This document shows, one piece after another, positions 1-8,235 of a DNA stretch of 64,000 bases; position 1 is the stretch's first letter; each line of letters starts with the position of its first letter. Under the pieces are notes generated by a model. It was given only the letters and a program-made list of their open reading frames with translations, was not told the origin of the DNA and did not search any database. Made by a program: the position numbers and the translations under genes. This stretch comes from CBFHMJ01 sp965656875. Lineage in GTDB: Bacteria > Pseudomonadota > Gammaproteobacteria > Enterobacterales > Alteromonadaceae. The stretch is from NCBI GenBank assembly GCA_965656875.1, contig CBFHMJ010000003.1, positions 62,001 through 126,000 on the forward strand, written 5' to 3'.

Positions 1-165
1 TATCAAGGATATTTAACGTCGTTAGCTCAAGAGTTTACGCATGTATCTGTATTGAATGAGGTTGATTGTTTGCCAGAGAATTATTTTGGTGATCCCAGTC
101 ATCTGAATGCAGCTGGTGCAAAATACATGACTGCGACGCTGGAAAAACGACTTTCTCGGTACTAA
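1..165 (+). CDS. C-terminal end of an SGNH/GDSL-type hydrolase (partial)
   Basis: An open frame enters from the left edge and ends at TAA 163-165, leaving 54 residues. Near the end is the block GDPSHLNAAGAKYM. This fits the last conserved block of SGNH hydrolases, in which Asp and His three residues apart complete the catalytic triad, followed by Leu-Asn and Gly-Ala. Such domains occur in esterases and in acetyl-transfer partners of MBOAT proteins. The Ser block and everything upstream lie outside the window, so substrate and location cannot be judged. The gene is convergent with lnt. Confidence 0.6.
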   Translation, partial: YQGYLTSLAQEFTHVSVLNEVDCLPENYFGDPSHLNAAGAKYMTATLEKRLSRY

Positions 166-205
166 AAGTCGTTTTCGAAAAGTCTTCTATTTAGTCCTGC
201 CACTT

Positions 206-234
206 AATCAGCGTCTGAAAATATGACGCTGATT
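206..234. terminator. Inverted repeat between the hydrolase gene and lnt
   Basis: A perfect 10-bp stem (AATCAGCGTC, 206-215, with GACGCTGATT, 225-234) encloses a 9-base AT-rich loop between two convergent genes. The lnt stop codon (208-210) lies inside the left arm. No long T-run follows on either strand, so termination is plausible but not certain. Confidence 0.4.
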
Positions 235-1812
235 TCGCCAACTTAAAACACGACTGACTAACACGCAAATCACGAATAGCCAGGTGATGGCATTGCCAAT
301 TCTGGTAAACGGTGTAGTACCTGATACATGTTCAACCTTGTGTTGTAGTACTTGTCTGGTGAACTGGGGAATGGAGGCGACCAGTGTGCCACGTTCATCA
401 CTAATTCCGGTAAGGCCGTTGTTGGTGCTTCTGAGCACCGGACGGCCGAATTCAAGTGCTCGCATCTGAGCAATTTCCATATGCTGAAGGGGACCGATTG
501 AATCGCCGAACCAGGCGTCATTACTGACTGTTAAAATGAAATTGGTTTCTGGATGAATGTTTTTGCGTATCTGGCCAGGAAAGGCAATTTCAAAACAGAT
601 TGCAGAAGCCAGTTTTCGGCCATTGGCTATCAGGTTTGTTTGCACTTCATCACCGCGTGAAAATGAAGACATAGGTAAATCAAAAATAGGAGCCAGTGGA
701 CGCAGAAAATCTTCAAACGGTACGAACTCACCAATCGGTAGTAAATGATGTTTGTAGTAACGGTTGGAATGAGGGTAGATATAATGCCCTAAATTATCCT
801 GAGCGCTTTTGCGCCCCACAACAATCAAAGAGTTATAGATATCTCTTGATTCAAAGTTGTAATCAATAATTCCTGTAATTAGCGTTGAGCCATTCGCCGC
901 TAAGGTATTATCCAGATCATCCAGAAATTCGACTGCCATCGGCTCAATTCGAGGAATTCCTGCTTCTGGCCAGATAATCAAATCGGTACCTAAGTAAGGT
1001 TCTGTCAACCGATAATACATTTCCATGGTGGGTAATTCATTTTCAGGCACCCAGCGTAATTCTTGTTTTACGTTACCCTGAACCATCACAACGGAAGTGG
1101 AATCACCTGTTTTTGTTACCCAATTCAGTTGATTTACGATGGTCGTCGCGACACAAATACCAACCAGCAAATACAACGCCTTAAGTTTTTTAAAATGAGC
1201 CGCAATCACGTAAAGCCCGGTAGCAAACAACAGCATCAATGTTGTAATGCCTGCTTCACCAATTAAAGGGGCCCAGCTTGCCAGTGGGCTGGTGATCTGA
1301 CTGTAACCGAGTGATAGCCAGGGAAAGCCCGTCAATAACCAGCTTCGTAACCATTCAACGGTAAACCACAGGGCAGGAAAAGCGAACAACCATTGATCCT
1401 GACGAAAGAATCTTGCCAGTAAATAAGTCGCCAACGTTGGAAACAGCGATAAATAGACAACCAGCAAACCGATCAGAGTCAGTGAAGCGGCCAGTGGTAA
1501 GCCACCAAAACTGGCAATACTGACGTGAACCCAACTTATACCAGCACCAAACCATCCCAACCCATATATAAAGCCAGCGGTAGCCGCTCGCCTGCTGCGA
1601 CGACGACGTCGATCTCGTTTATTTAAAGGCACTTTGTCAAATTTACTGGCTCTAACGACCAGTAATAAAACGAATGGAGACAATAGTGAAACAGGCCAGA
1701 GATTCCAGGGAGCAAATGCAAGAACGTTACTGAGTCCGGCCAGAAAGACTAGCAGTAAGCGAATATAGCGAGGAAGGTGATTAAATAATCGTTGAATAGA
1801 CTGGTTATGCAT
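208..1812 (-). CDS. lnt: Apolipoprotein N-acyltransferase
   Basis: Lnt adds the third acyl chain to the N-terminal Cys of lipoproteins at the periplasmic face of the inner membrane, before Lol sorting. The 534-residue protein has an N-terminal block of membrane segments (about residues 15-230) and a nitrilase domain. The Glu-Lys-Cys triad is visible: E283 in IIWPEAG, K354 in YYKHHLLPIGEFVP and C406 in ICFEIAFP. A final membrane segment lies near the C-terminus. Residues 65-75 carry a very basic loop (KRDRRRRRSRR) between the first membrane segments, more arginine than usual. It is the last gene of the miaB-ybeZ-ybeY-corC-lnt order, but a hairpin at 1863-1893 separates it from corC, so it may also have its own promoter. 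No clear Shine-Dalgarno precedes the ATG. Confidence 0.96.
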   Translation of the reverse strand: MHNQSIQRLFNHLPRYIRLLLVFLAGLSNVLAFAPWNLWPVSLLSPFVLLLVVRASKFDKVPLNKRDRRRRRSRRAATAGFIYGLGWFGAGISWVHVSIASFGGLPLAASLTLIGLLVVYLSLFPTLATYLLARFFRQDQWLFAFPALWFTVEWLRSWLLTGFPWLSLGYSQITSPLASWAPLIGEAGITTLMLLFATGLYVIAAHFKKLKALYLLVGICVATTIVNQLNWVTKTGDSTSVVMVQGNVKQELRWVPENELPTMEMYYRLTEPYLGTDLIIWPEAGIPRIEPMAVEFLDDLDNTLAANGSTLITGIIDYNFESRDIYNSLIVVGRKSAQDNLGHYIYPHSNRYYKHHLLPIGEFVPFEDFLRPLAPIFDLPMSSFSRGDEVQTNLIANGRKLASAICFEIAFPGQIRKNIHPETNFILTVSNDAWFGDSIGPLQHMEIAQMRALEFGRPVLRSTNNGLTGISDERGTLVASIPQFTRQVLQHKVEHVSGTTPFTRIGNAITWLFVICVLVSRVLSWRNQRHIFRR

Positions 1813-1862
1813 GAATGCACTAAATTACATATAAGTTAATAAAGAAGATCTATCATAGAGGA

Positions 1863-1893
1863 AAACTGGAATAGAGGACATCTATTCCAGTTT
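1863..1893 (-). terminator. Hairpin between corC and lnt
   Basis: A 12-bp perfect stem (AAACTGGAATAG with CTATTCCAGTTT) encloses a 7-base loop in the corC-lnt gap. Reading the minus strand, the stem is followed by TTTTCC. It may terminate or attenuate transcription between two genes that are normally cotranscribed, or act as an RNA-processing stem. Confidence 0.5.
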
Positions 1894-1945
1894 GTTGTTT
1901 CTATTAATTTTTTAAGGCTGAGGATTTTAAAAGGAAAGTTAATTG

Positions 1946-2827
1946 TCAATCGACCAACTGTTCCGGTATTTTCTTCTCAGTTTTTGGCAGGGTAACCTGA
2001 ATATTTTGAATACGACGATTATCAGCATTGGTTACTTTGAAATTGATGCCATCAATATCAATGTGTTCTCCACGACCTGGCATATGGCCAAATGCGTGAA
2101 GAATGATGCCGCCGATGGTGTCTGCTTCTTCAAAACGTGTTTGGAAGAACTCATTGAAATCTTCCAGTGGCGTTAATGCCTGCACAGAATATACTGAACT
2201 GGCGATATGTCGGATGTTGTCCGGTAAATTATCATCAGCATCGTGTTCGTCTTCAATCTCACCGACGATTTCTTCAAGAATATCTTCGATTGTCACAAGA
2301 CCTGAAACGCCACCGTATTCATCAACGACCATTGCCATGTGATAACGTTTTTGTCTGAACTCCCGGAGTAAGGTATCTACTTTTTTACTCTCTGGAACAA
2401 TGATAGCAGTGCGAATAATGTCTCTGAGTGCCGGTTTTTCTGCTTGATCGTCGAATGCATAACGTAGCATATCTTTTGCCAGCAAAATGCCTTCAACGTG
2501 GTCTTTGTCTTCATTGATTACAGGAAAACGTGAGTGTGCTGAATCAAGCAGGACAGGAAGGAATTCTTCAAAGGACTGGTTAATGTCGATAGTGATCATT
2601 TGCGAGCGAGGGATCATTATATCTCTTACTCGTTGCTCAGAAACCTGCAAGACACCTTGCATCATTTCTTTTGTTTGCGGATCAATGAGTTCACGTTCTT
2701 CGGCATCTTGTATTACATCTGCCAGCTCTTCCCTGTTTTTCGGTTCACCCTGGAAGAATTGGGCGATTTTCTCGACCCAGGATTTATTGGATGAACCGTT
2801 TCCAGACTGGGGGTTCTCGTCGTTCAT
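1946..2827 (-). CDS. corC: Magnesium/cobalt efflux-associated protein CorC
   Basis: This 293-residue cytosolic protein has a pair of CBS domains (about residues 65-190: the motif MIPRSQM opens the first, and MVVDEYGGVSGLVTIEDILE lies in the second). A C-terminal CorC/HlyC domain follows (about 205-285). It lacks the DUF21 membrane domain of CorB, which matches CorC (YbeX). CorC is linked to Mg2+/Co2+ homeostasis, and in gammaproteobacteria its gene sits in the ybeZ-ybeY-corC-lnt cluster, as here. The 69-bp gap from ybeY and the same orientation support an operon. A second family member, with DUF21, lies at 54690-55979. Confidence 0.94.
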   Translation of the reverse strand: MNDENPQSGNGSSNKSWVEKIAQFFQGEPKNREELADVIQDAEERELIDPQTKEMMQGVLQVSEQRVRDIMIPRSQMITIDINQSFEEFLPVLLDSAHSRFPVINEDKDHVEGILLAKDMLRYAFDDQAEKPALRDIIRTAIIVPESKKVDTLLREFRQKRYHMAMVVDEYGGVSGLVTIEDILEEIVGEIEDEHDADDNLPDNIRHIASSVYSVQALTPLEDFNEFFQTRFEEADTIGGIILHAFGHMPGRGEHIDIDGINFKVTNADNRRIQNIQVTLPKTEKKIPEQLVD

Positions 2828-2896
2828 TAGCGGTTGTGATTCTCTAATACTATAAATACATTAAGATTCAATAAGTTATCGGGTTGTGATTCAGAC

Positions 2897-3355
2897 TTAT
2901 TGATCCAGCTCATAAGGATTGTTAAAACCAGCTTGATCAAGGATCAAAATTTCTCGGGCTTCCATGATCTCGGCTTCGTCGTTAGTTATATGATCATAGC
3001 CGAGTAGATGCAAGCACCCGTGAACCACCATATGCGCCCAATGTGCGAGCAATGCTTTGTTTTGATCGTCTGCTTCTTGCGCCACGATCGCCGCACAGAT
3101 CACAATATCTCCAAGCAAATTCAGTTGTACGCCGGGTGGTGCTTCAAATGGAAAAGATAAGACATTGGTAGGCTTATCTTTTCCCCGGTATTCATGATTA
3201 AGTGCCTGGCTTTCATCTGAATTCACGATTCTGATCGTCAGTTCACTGTCAGGATGATCCGATAATGCCAGGTCCAACCATTGTTGGATCTGATTTTCTT
3301 CAGGCAAACCGGTTTGATCATCAACGGCTATTTGCAGATCAAGGGTGATACTCAT
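2897..3355 (-). CDS. ybeY: Endoribonuclease YbeY (rRNA maturation factor)
   Basis: YbeY is a zinc-dependent single-strand RNase needed for 16S rRNA 3'-end maturation and 70S quality control. The 152-residue protein carries the diagnostic motif HGCLHLLGYDH, whose three His residues bind the metal. The central part has the usual family sequence (RGKDKPTNVLSFPF). Its start codon overlaps the ybeZ stop by 4 bp (ATGA), which suggests translational coupling. Length is typical. Confidence 0.97.
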   Translation of the reverse strand: MSITLDLQIAVDDQTGLPEENQIQQWLDLALSDHPDSELTIRIVNSDESQALNHEYRGKDKPTNVLSFPFEAPPGVQLNLLGDIVICAAIVAQEADDQNKALLAHWAHMVVHGCLHLLGYDHITNDEAEIMEAREILILDQAGFNNPYELDQ

Positions 3356-4491
3356 ACTGTTTCATCCGTATTATTTGCAGGAGTGTCTGATGATTCTTCC
3401 TGGGTTGATGCAATATCCGTTTGTTCAATCGTAGCGGCTTTGGTGTTTTCAGTCTGTTGAGCTGCTTTCTCTTCCCGCTTCTTTTTGTCGTCAGCGACTT
3501 TTTTAGCATCCCATTTGTCATACGCTTCTACGACTCGCTGAACGACGGTATGGCGCACGACATCCTGCGAAGCAAAGAAATTAAAGCTTATTTGGTCGAT
3601 ATCGTTCAGGACTTCAATAGCATGACGCAATCCTGATTGTTGACCTCGTGGTAAATCGACCTGTGTGATATCACCGGTAATTACTGCTTTGGAATTAAAA
3701 CCAATTCGGGTAAGGAACATTTTCATCTGTTCGCGTGTTGTGTTCTGACTTTCATCCAGAATGATAAAAGCATCATTAAGTGTTCTGCCTCGCATATATG
3801 CCAGTGGAGCCACTTCAATGACATTACGCTCAATCAGTTTTTCAACACGTTCAAAGCCCAACATTTCGAATAACGCATCATAAAGTGGACGAAGATATGG
3901 ATCGACTTTCTGACTCAGATCACCCGGCAGGAATCCCAGTTTTTCTCCGGCTTCCACTGCTGGGCGCGTTAACAGAATGCGTCTGATTTCTTGTCTTTCC
4001 AGTGCATCTACGGCGCAAGCGACGGCTAAATAGGTTTTACCTGTTCCGGCTGGTCCGATTCCAAATGTGATGTCATGACGAATAATATTGGCAACATAGC
4101 CAGCCTGATTTGGATTACGTGGTTTAACAACGCCACGACGTGTCTTAATGGTTAATTCTTTACCATACTGGCCGTTGTTTTGGTCATCTGAGGCAGCTTC
4201 CAGCTGACTTGCTTCCTGGATGGCAAGATGAACCATTTCAGGATCAACCGTATTGTCTTTACCTTTTACAACCTGAGTTTGAACATAAAGTTGCTTAAGA
4301 ATGCGAGCGGCTGAGTTACAGGGCTGTGCTTTACCAAGAATTTTAAGATGATTGTTGCGGTAGGTAATTTCGATGCCCAGGCGACGTTCAATATGCTTGA
4401 GATTATCGTCGAAAGGCCCATAGAGGTTAGCAAGGCGCTGATTATCAGAAGGTTCCAGCGTTAACTCAACGGTTTCCAGTTTATTGCTCAA
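3352..4491 (-). CDS. ybeZ: PhoH-like ATPase YbeZ
   Basis: This 379-residue protein of the PhoH family is the usual partner of YbeY. Visible features are an N-terminal KH-like region, a Walker A loop (GPAGTGKTYLAVA), the LTRPAVEAGEKLGFLPGD segment, and a Walker B region (FIILDESQNTT). The NTPase core ends near residue 330. It is followed by a charged, low-complexity tail of about 50 residues rich in Lys, Glu, Gln and Thr, making the protein longer than common homologues of roughly 350 residues. The tail overlaps the ybeY start by 4 bp. It lies 77 bp downstream of miaB. Family knowledge suggests an RNA-associated ATPase or helicase role; the precise activity is not settled. Confidence 0.95.
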   Translation of the reverse strand: MSNKLETVELTLEPSDNQRLANLYGPFDDNLKHIERRLGIEITYRNNHLKILGKAQPCNSAARILKQLYVQTQVVKGKDNTVDPEMVHLAIQEASQLEAASDDQNNGQYGKELTIKTRRGVVKPRNPNQAGYVANIIRHDITFGIGPAGTGKTYLAVACAVDALERQEIRRILLTRPAVEAGEKLGFLPGDLSQKVDPYLRPLYDALFEMLGFERVEKLIERNVIEVAPLAYMRGRTLNDAFIILDESQNTTREQMKMFLTRIGFNSKAVITGDITQVDLPRGQQSGLRHAIEVLNDIDQISFNFFASQDVVRHTVVQRVVEAYDKWDAKKVADDKKKREEKAAQQTENTKAATIEQTDIASTQEESSDTPANNTDETV

Positions 4492-4512
4492 AATTTGATT
4501 AAACCTGTTAAT

Positions 4513-4543
4513 CAGACTTACCCGAATCAGAGGGGTAAGTCTG
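4513..4543 (-). other. Perfect hairpin in the miaB-ybeZ intergenic region
   Basis: An 11-bp perfect stem (CAGACTTACCC with GGGTAAGTCTG) encloses a 9-base loop 22 bp upstream of the ybeZ start. No T-run follows on the minus strand, so it is more likely an RNA-processing or attenuation element in the operon transcript than a full terminator. Confidence 0.5.
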
Positions 4544-4568
4544 TAAATTAATTGGTGTAATGCAAAGA

Positions 4569-5993
4569 CTATTGCGGCCGGAAAATTCCAACGCTTTTAT
4601 CTTGTTCGGCATTACGGCTAATGATATCTGATGGGGCTACAGACTGACGCATTTCAATCTCGTCTTCGCCACGGACCAGCTTACCACGCAATGAATTGGT
4701 ATAAACATCGTCGATAAGGATATCGGCAAATTTACCCACCAGGGTATGCGGCCCTTCAAAGTTCACGACGCGGTTATTTTCAGTTCTGCCCTGAAGTTCC
4801 ATTGGATTTTTCTTAGAAGGCCCTTCAACCAGAATACGCTGTGTGGTTCCCAGCATATTTCGACTGATTTCACCGGCTGTTTGTAAAATACGATCTTGCA
4901 GAATATGCAGACGTTGTTTTTTTACTTCCATTGGCACATCGTCAACGATGTCTGCTGCTGGTGTGCCCGGACGGGCGCTGTAAATAAAGCTGAAACTGTG
5001 ATCAAAACCAATGTCATTGATCAATTTCATGGTTGCAGCAAAGTCATCTTCTGATTCACCAGGGAAGCCAATAATGAAATCTGACGATAAACTGATATCC
5101 GGTCTGATTTTACGAAGCGCACGCAGTTTGGACTTATATTCCAGTGCTGTGTGACCGCGTTTCATCAGGTTCAGAATCAGGTCTGAACCACTTTGAACAG
5201 GTAAATGTAAGTGACTGACCAGTTCCGGAATATCGGCATAGGCTTCAATAATGTCCTGAGTAAATTCAACCGGGTGTGAAGTGGTGTATCGAATTCGGTC
5301 AATACCGTCAATCGCGGCTACCAGGTGTAATAATTCTGAGAAGTGACAAATTTCGCCGTCATGAGTTGCGCCACGGAATGCATTTACATTCTGACCAAGA
5401 AGATTTACTTCACGAACGCCTTGCTCTGCTAATTGAGCAATTTCAAAAAGCACATCGTCAACCGGACGACTAACTTCTTCACCTCGGGTATAAGGTACAA
5501 CGCAGAAAGTACAGTATTTGCTACAACCTTCCATGATAGACACAAACGCCGTTGGGCCTTCGGCTTTTGGCTCTGGCAGGCGGTCAAATTTTTCAATTTC
5601 AGGGAATGACACATCAACAACTGCTTTGTCGCCAGCTTCAATTTGATCAATCATTTCTGGCAAACGGTGTAATGTTTGCGGGCCAAATACGATGTCTACG
5701 TATGGAGCGCGTTCTTTAATGGCCACGCCTTCCTGAGAAGCAACACATCCACCAACGCCAATGATTAGGGATGGCTTGTTATCTTTTAGTTTTTTCCAGC
5801 GACCCAGTTGATGGAACACTTTTTCCTGCGCTTTTTCACGGATAGAACAGGTATTTAACAGGATGACATCTGCGTCTTCAGCTTCTTCACAAAGCTGGTA
5901 GCCCTGAGCGGAATCGAGTAAATCTGCCATTTTTTGCGAGTCATACTCGTTCATTTGGCAGCCCCAGGTTTTAACGTGTAGTTTTTTGCCCAT
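4569..5993 (-). CDS. miaB: tRNA-2-methylthio-N6-dimethylallyladenosine synthase MiaB
   Basis: MiaB is a radical-SAM methylthiotransferase that converts i6A37 to ms2i6A37 in tRNAs reading UNN codons. The 474-residue protein has the N-terminal MTTase domain with its three cluster Cys (WGCQMNE, NTCSIREKA, GGCVAS). The radical-SAM CxxxCxxC motif follows (GCSKYCTFCVVPYTRG), and then a C-terminal TRAM domain (about residues 375-440). A further 30-residue tail follows. It is the first gene of the cluster, and a promoter candidate lies about 50 bp upstream. Confidence 0.97.
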   Translation of the reverse strand: MGKKLHVKTWGCQMNEYDSQKMADLLDSAQGYQLCEEAEDADVILLNTCSIREKAQEKVFHQLGRWKKLKDNKPSLIIGVGGCVASQEGVAIKERAPYVDIVFGPQTLHRLPEMIDQIEAGDKAVVDVSFPEIEKFDRLPEPKAEGPTAFVSIMEGCSKYCTFCVVPYTRGEEVSRPVDDVLFEIAQLAEQGVREVNLLGQNVNAFRGATHDGEICHFSELLHLVAAIDGIDRIRYTTSHPVEFTQDIIEAYADIPELVSHLHLPVQSGSDLILNLMKRGHTALEYKSKLRALRKIRPDISLSSDFIIGFPGESEDDFAATMKLINDIGFDHSFSFIYSARPGTPAADIVDDVPMEVKKQRLHILQDRILQTAGEISRNMLGTTQRILVEGPSKKNPMELQGRTENNRVVNFEGPHTLVGKFADILIDDVYTNSLRGKLVRGEDEIEMRQSVAPSDIISRNAEQDKSVGIFRPQ

Positions 5994-6043
5994 TAATTCT
6001 CTACGTCTGTATAGACCACGGTTGGTAAAAAAAAGGCGTGTAT

Positions 6044-6071
6044 TTTATAACGAAAGGGCTGGACTATCCAA
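6044..6071 (-). promoter_or_regulatory. Sigma70-type promoter for the miaB operon
   Basis: On the minus strand a -35 TTGGAT (6066-6071) is separated by 16 bp from a -10 TATAAA (6044-6049). The start point would be roughly 45 bp before the miaB ATG. Match and placement are good; no experimental support. Confidence 0.55.
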
Positions 6072-6603
6072 CAGGTTTATTTTTGTGCGGTCTTATCGTG
6101 TAAAAGAGAAACAAGATAGAAAAAAGAGCGGTCCTTTTTACATTCTTTGAGGAAATATCTTAAATCGGTGTCCATTGAATAAAGTGTGTATGTATTAAAC
6201 TGAGTTTAGACGGCGGATTGCGCCACACGAAACTGAAATACGCAGCATAAACGTCCTGGTAATTGTTTGGATTAAGATTTTTGTTTCCAGGTAAGTATTT
6301 TTAATGACTGAAATAACTAAGCCTTTGGTTACTATAGAGTATTCCCGTAATGATAACAATATGTACCCTTATGTTAATTGTGGACTTTGAAATTTTTCAT
6401 TAGTAAACAACAATTAAACCTACGCTATAACATATTTTACTAGTTACTTAATGGCTTATGTTATTCGGAAAAATTAATGGTCAGATCAGGATTAAAATAA
6501 TTTACTAACGAGGAAAAATTCTCTAACGTTAACAATCACAAGGATGAGAATGTCTGGTCTTTAGTCAGGATAGCTAATGAACGGATTGCTTACAGGAGTT
6601 TTG
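6072..6603. other. Long AT-rich intergenic region between miaB and the chemotaxis gene
   Basis: This stretch of about 530 bp between divergent genes is AT-rich and has no convincing ORF or RNA gene. It must contain the promoter of the PAS-PAS-MCP gene, but I could not pick out a persuasive -35/-10 or sigma28 pair. An AGGAG sequence near 6594-6598 precedes the ATG at 6604. Confidence 0.4.
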
Positions 6604-6684
6604 ATGGAACGCACAACCGAAGAAAATTTTTATCGGGGGAGTAAAGTATGTTTTTCGGTAACAAACGTCATGTACAAGAGTTAG
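6604..6684 (+). CDS. Possible 26-codon leader ORF overlapping the chemotaxis gene start
   Basis: An ATG at 6604 has a strong Shine-Dalgarno (AGGAG) 5 bases upstream. It opens a 26-codon frame ending at TAG 6682-6684, in a different frame from the chemotaxis gene that starts at 6648. The peptide is unremarkable (starts MERTTEENFYRGSK). It may be a translated upstream ORF affecting initiation at 6648, or chance. Confidence 0.25.
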   Translation: MERTTEENFYRGSKVCFSVTNVMYKS

Positions 6685-7952
6685 AAGAGATAAAAAATCA
6701 ATGCGAAACGATGGAGTTTTTGGTTAATTCCATTAATAACAATGTCGCAACGATAAAATTTACACCGAACGGTGAAATTATCGAGGCTAATCATCTGTTT
6801 TTGAGTACTGTTGGCTACAATCTCAGTGAGATTCAGGGGCAGCATCATCGGATGTTTTGCGTAGGAAATTATTGTGAAACTCAGGAATACAAAGAGTTTT
6901 GGAACCGATTATCGAGAGGAGTTTCTCAAACAGGAAGCTACGAGCGTAAAAAGAAAGACGGCTCGATTTTATGGCTGGAAGCCACCTATATTCCAATCAC
7001 AAATAAAGAAGGTCGTGTTGTAGCGGTTTTCAAAATAGCTTACGACATCACCGAAAAGCATTTTGAACTGGAAGCTCAAACTGCTATCAACACTGCACTG
7101 GACCGCTCTATGGCCGTCATTGAATTTGAACCTGACGGTACAATCATTACTGCTAATCAAAACTTCTTATCGACCGTTGGCTATTCTTTAGGAGAAATTA
7201 CTGGTCGACATCACCGTATGTTCTGTACTGATAAATTTTACGATGAGAATCCAAACTTTTGGGGACGTTTGGGTGCTGGTAACTTTGAATCAGGACTATT
7301 TGAACGTAGAAATGCGAATGGTGAACAAATTTGGCTGGAAGCAACTTACAACCCAATTCGAGGAGCGGATGGGAAGGTTGTGAAAGTGATCAAGTTTGCG
7401 TCGGATGTTACGCATCAAATTAAGGAAAAGCATGCAATTTCTCAAGCTGCTGAAATGTCGTTTGCGACCGCAGAAGAGACATCGCAGATTGCACTTCGTG
7501 GTGGAGACTTGTTGGTTGATTCAGTCAATATGTCGAGTACGATTCTGGAAGAAGTTGCAAACACCAGTGATATGCTGAAAAAACTGAACGATCAATCGAG
7601 CAGTATCGAAGCGATTGTTTCGACAATTCGGAGTATCGCTGATCAAACTAACTTACTGGCGTTAAATGCTGCGATTGAAGCCGCACGAGCTGGAGAACAA
7701 GGTCGAGGCTTTGCTGTTGTTGCTGATGAAGTTCGTCAGTTAGCGAGTAGAACCAGTCAATCAACGTTAGAAATTGAAACTGTGGTTGATGAAAACAAAG
7801 TTCTGACCAAATCGGCGACTGAGCGTATGCTAACCGTTAAAGATAAAGTTGAGATGAGTAATGATCAGATTACTCAGGTAAACGAAGTTATGAATGAGAT
7901 CCAGCGTGGCGCTGAAAACGTGTCACAAACTGTATCTTCAATACTTAAATAA
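6648..7952 (+). CDS. Soluble PAS-PAS methyl-accepting chemotaxis-type transducer (BdlA-like)
   Basis: This 434-residue protein has no membrane segment and no HAMP domain. A short N-terminal helix is followed by two PAS domains (about residues 24-135 and 147-255). They are clearly duplicated: each contains NGE/DGT, a FLSTVGY segment, an HHRMFC motif and a WLEATY motif. The C-terminal half is an MCP signalling hairpin with the canonical tip (LALNAAIEAARAGEQGRGF), so it should couple to CheW/CheA-type partners. The architecture and length match BdlA, the biofilm-dispersion transducer of Pseudomonas, and Aer-like cytosolic sensors. The ligand is unknown; PAS domains of this group may bind haem or flavin. 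Start ATG 6648 has GGGGGAG upstream. A terminator follows at 7991. No che gene is nearby. Confidence 0.88.
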   Translation: MFFGNKRHVQELEEIKNQCETMEFLVNSINNNVATIKFTPNGEIIEANHLFLSTVGYNLSEIQGQHHRMFCVGNYCETQEYKEFWNRLSRGVSQTGSYERKKKDGSILWLEATYIPITNKEGRVVAVFKIAYDITEKHFELEAQTAINTALDRSMAVIEFEPDGTIITANQNFLSTVGYSLGEITGRHHRMFCTDKFYDENPNFWGRLGAGNFESGLFERRNANGEQIWLEATYNPIRGADGKVVKVIKFASDVTHQIKEKHAISQAAEMSFATAEETSQIALRGGDLLVDSVNMSSTILEEVANTSDMLKKLNDQSSSIEAIVSTIRSIADQTNLLALNAAIEAARAGEQGRGFAVVADEVRQLASRTSQSTLEIETVVDENKVLTKSATERMLTVKDKVEMSNDQITQVNEVMNEIQRGAENVSQTVSSILK

Positions 7953-7990
7953 TCGTTAATTTTACCGACGGTCAGTAACGAATCATCACA

Positions 7991-8021
7991 GAGCGACAAA
8001 TCGGATTGTCGCTCCTTTCTT
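7991..8021 (+). terminator. Rho-independent terminator after the chemotaxis gene
   Basis: A 9-bp perfect stem (GAGCGACAA with TTGTCGCTC) has a 6-base loop and is followed by a T-rich stretch (CTTTCTTTATCC). It lies 38 bp past the stop codon. Confidence 0.75.
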
Positions 8022-8235
8022 TATCCTCTTTTTATGCCACTTCTCAGTTATTTCTCTCTCCTTGATGGCTTTACATTACCTACTGGTTACGCAGTAAAAA
8101 TGATGCAGACATTATATCAAAGCGTTGTCAGCGGCATCCGTTGAAGATTTTCCTGTTACGGGACGGAGCTGTTGACCTTTGATGATGATTTTTGTGGTGT
8201 GTGCTGAGTGTATAAAGGACATATATTGCTTCGTT

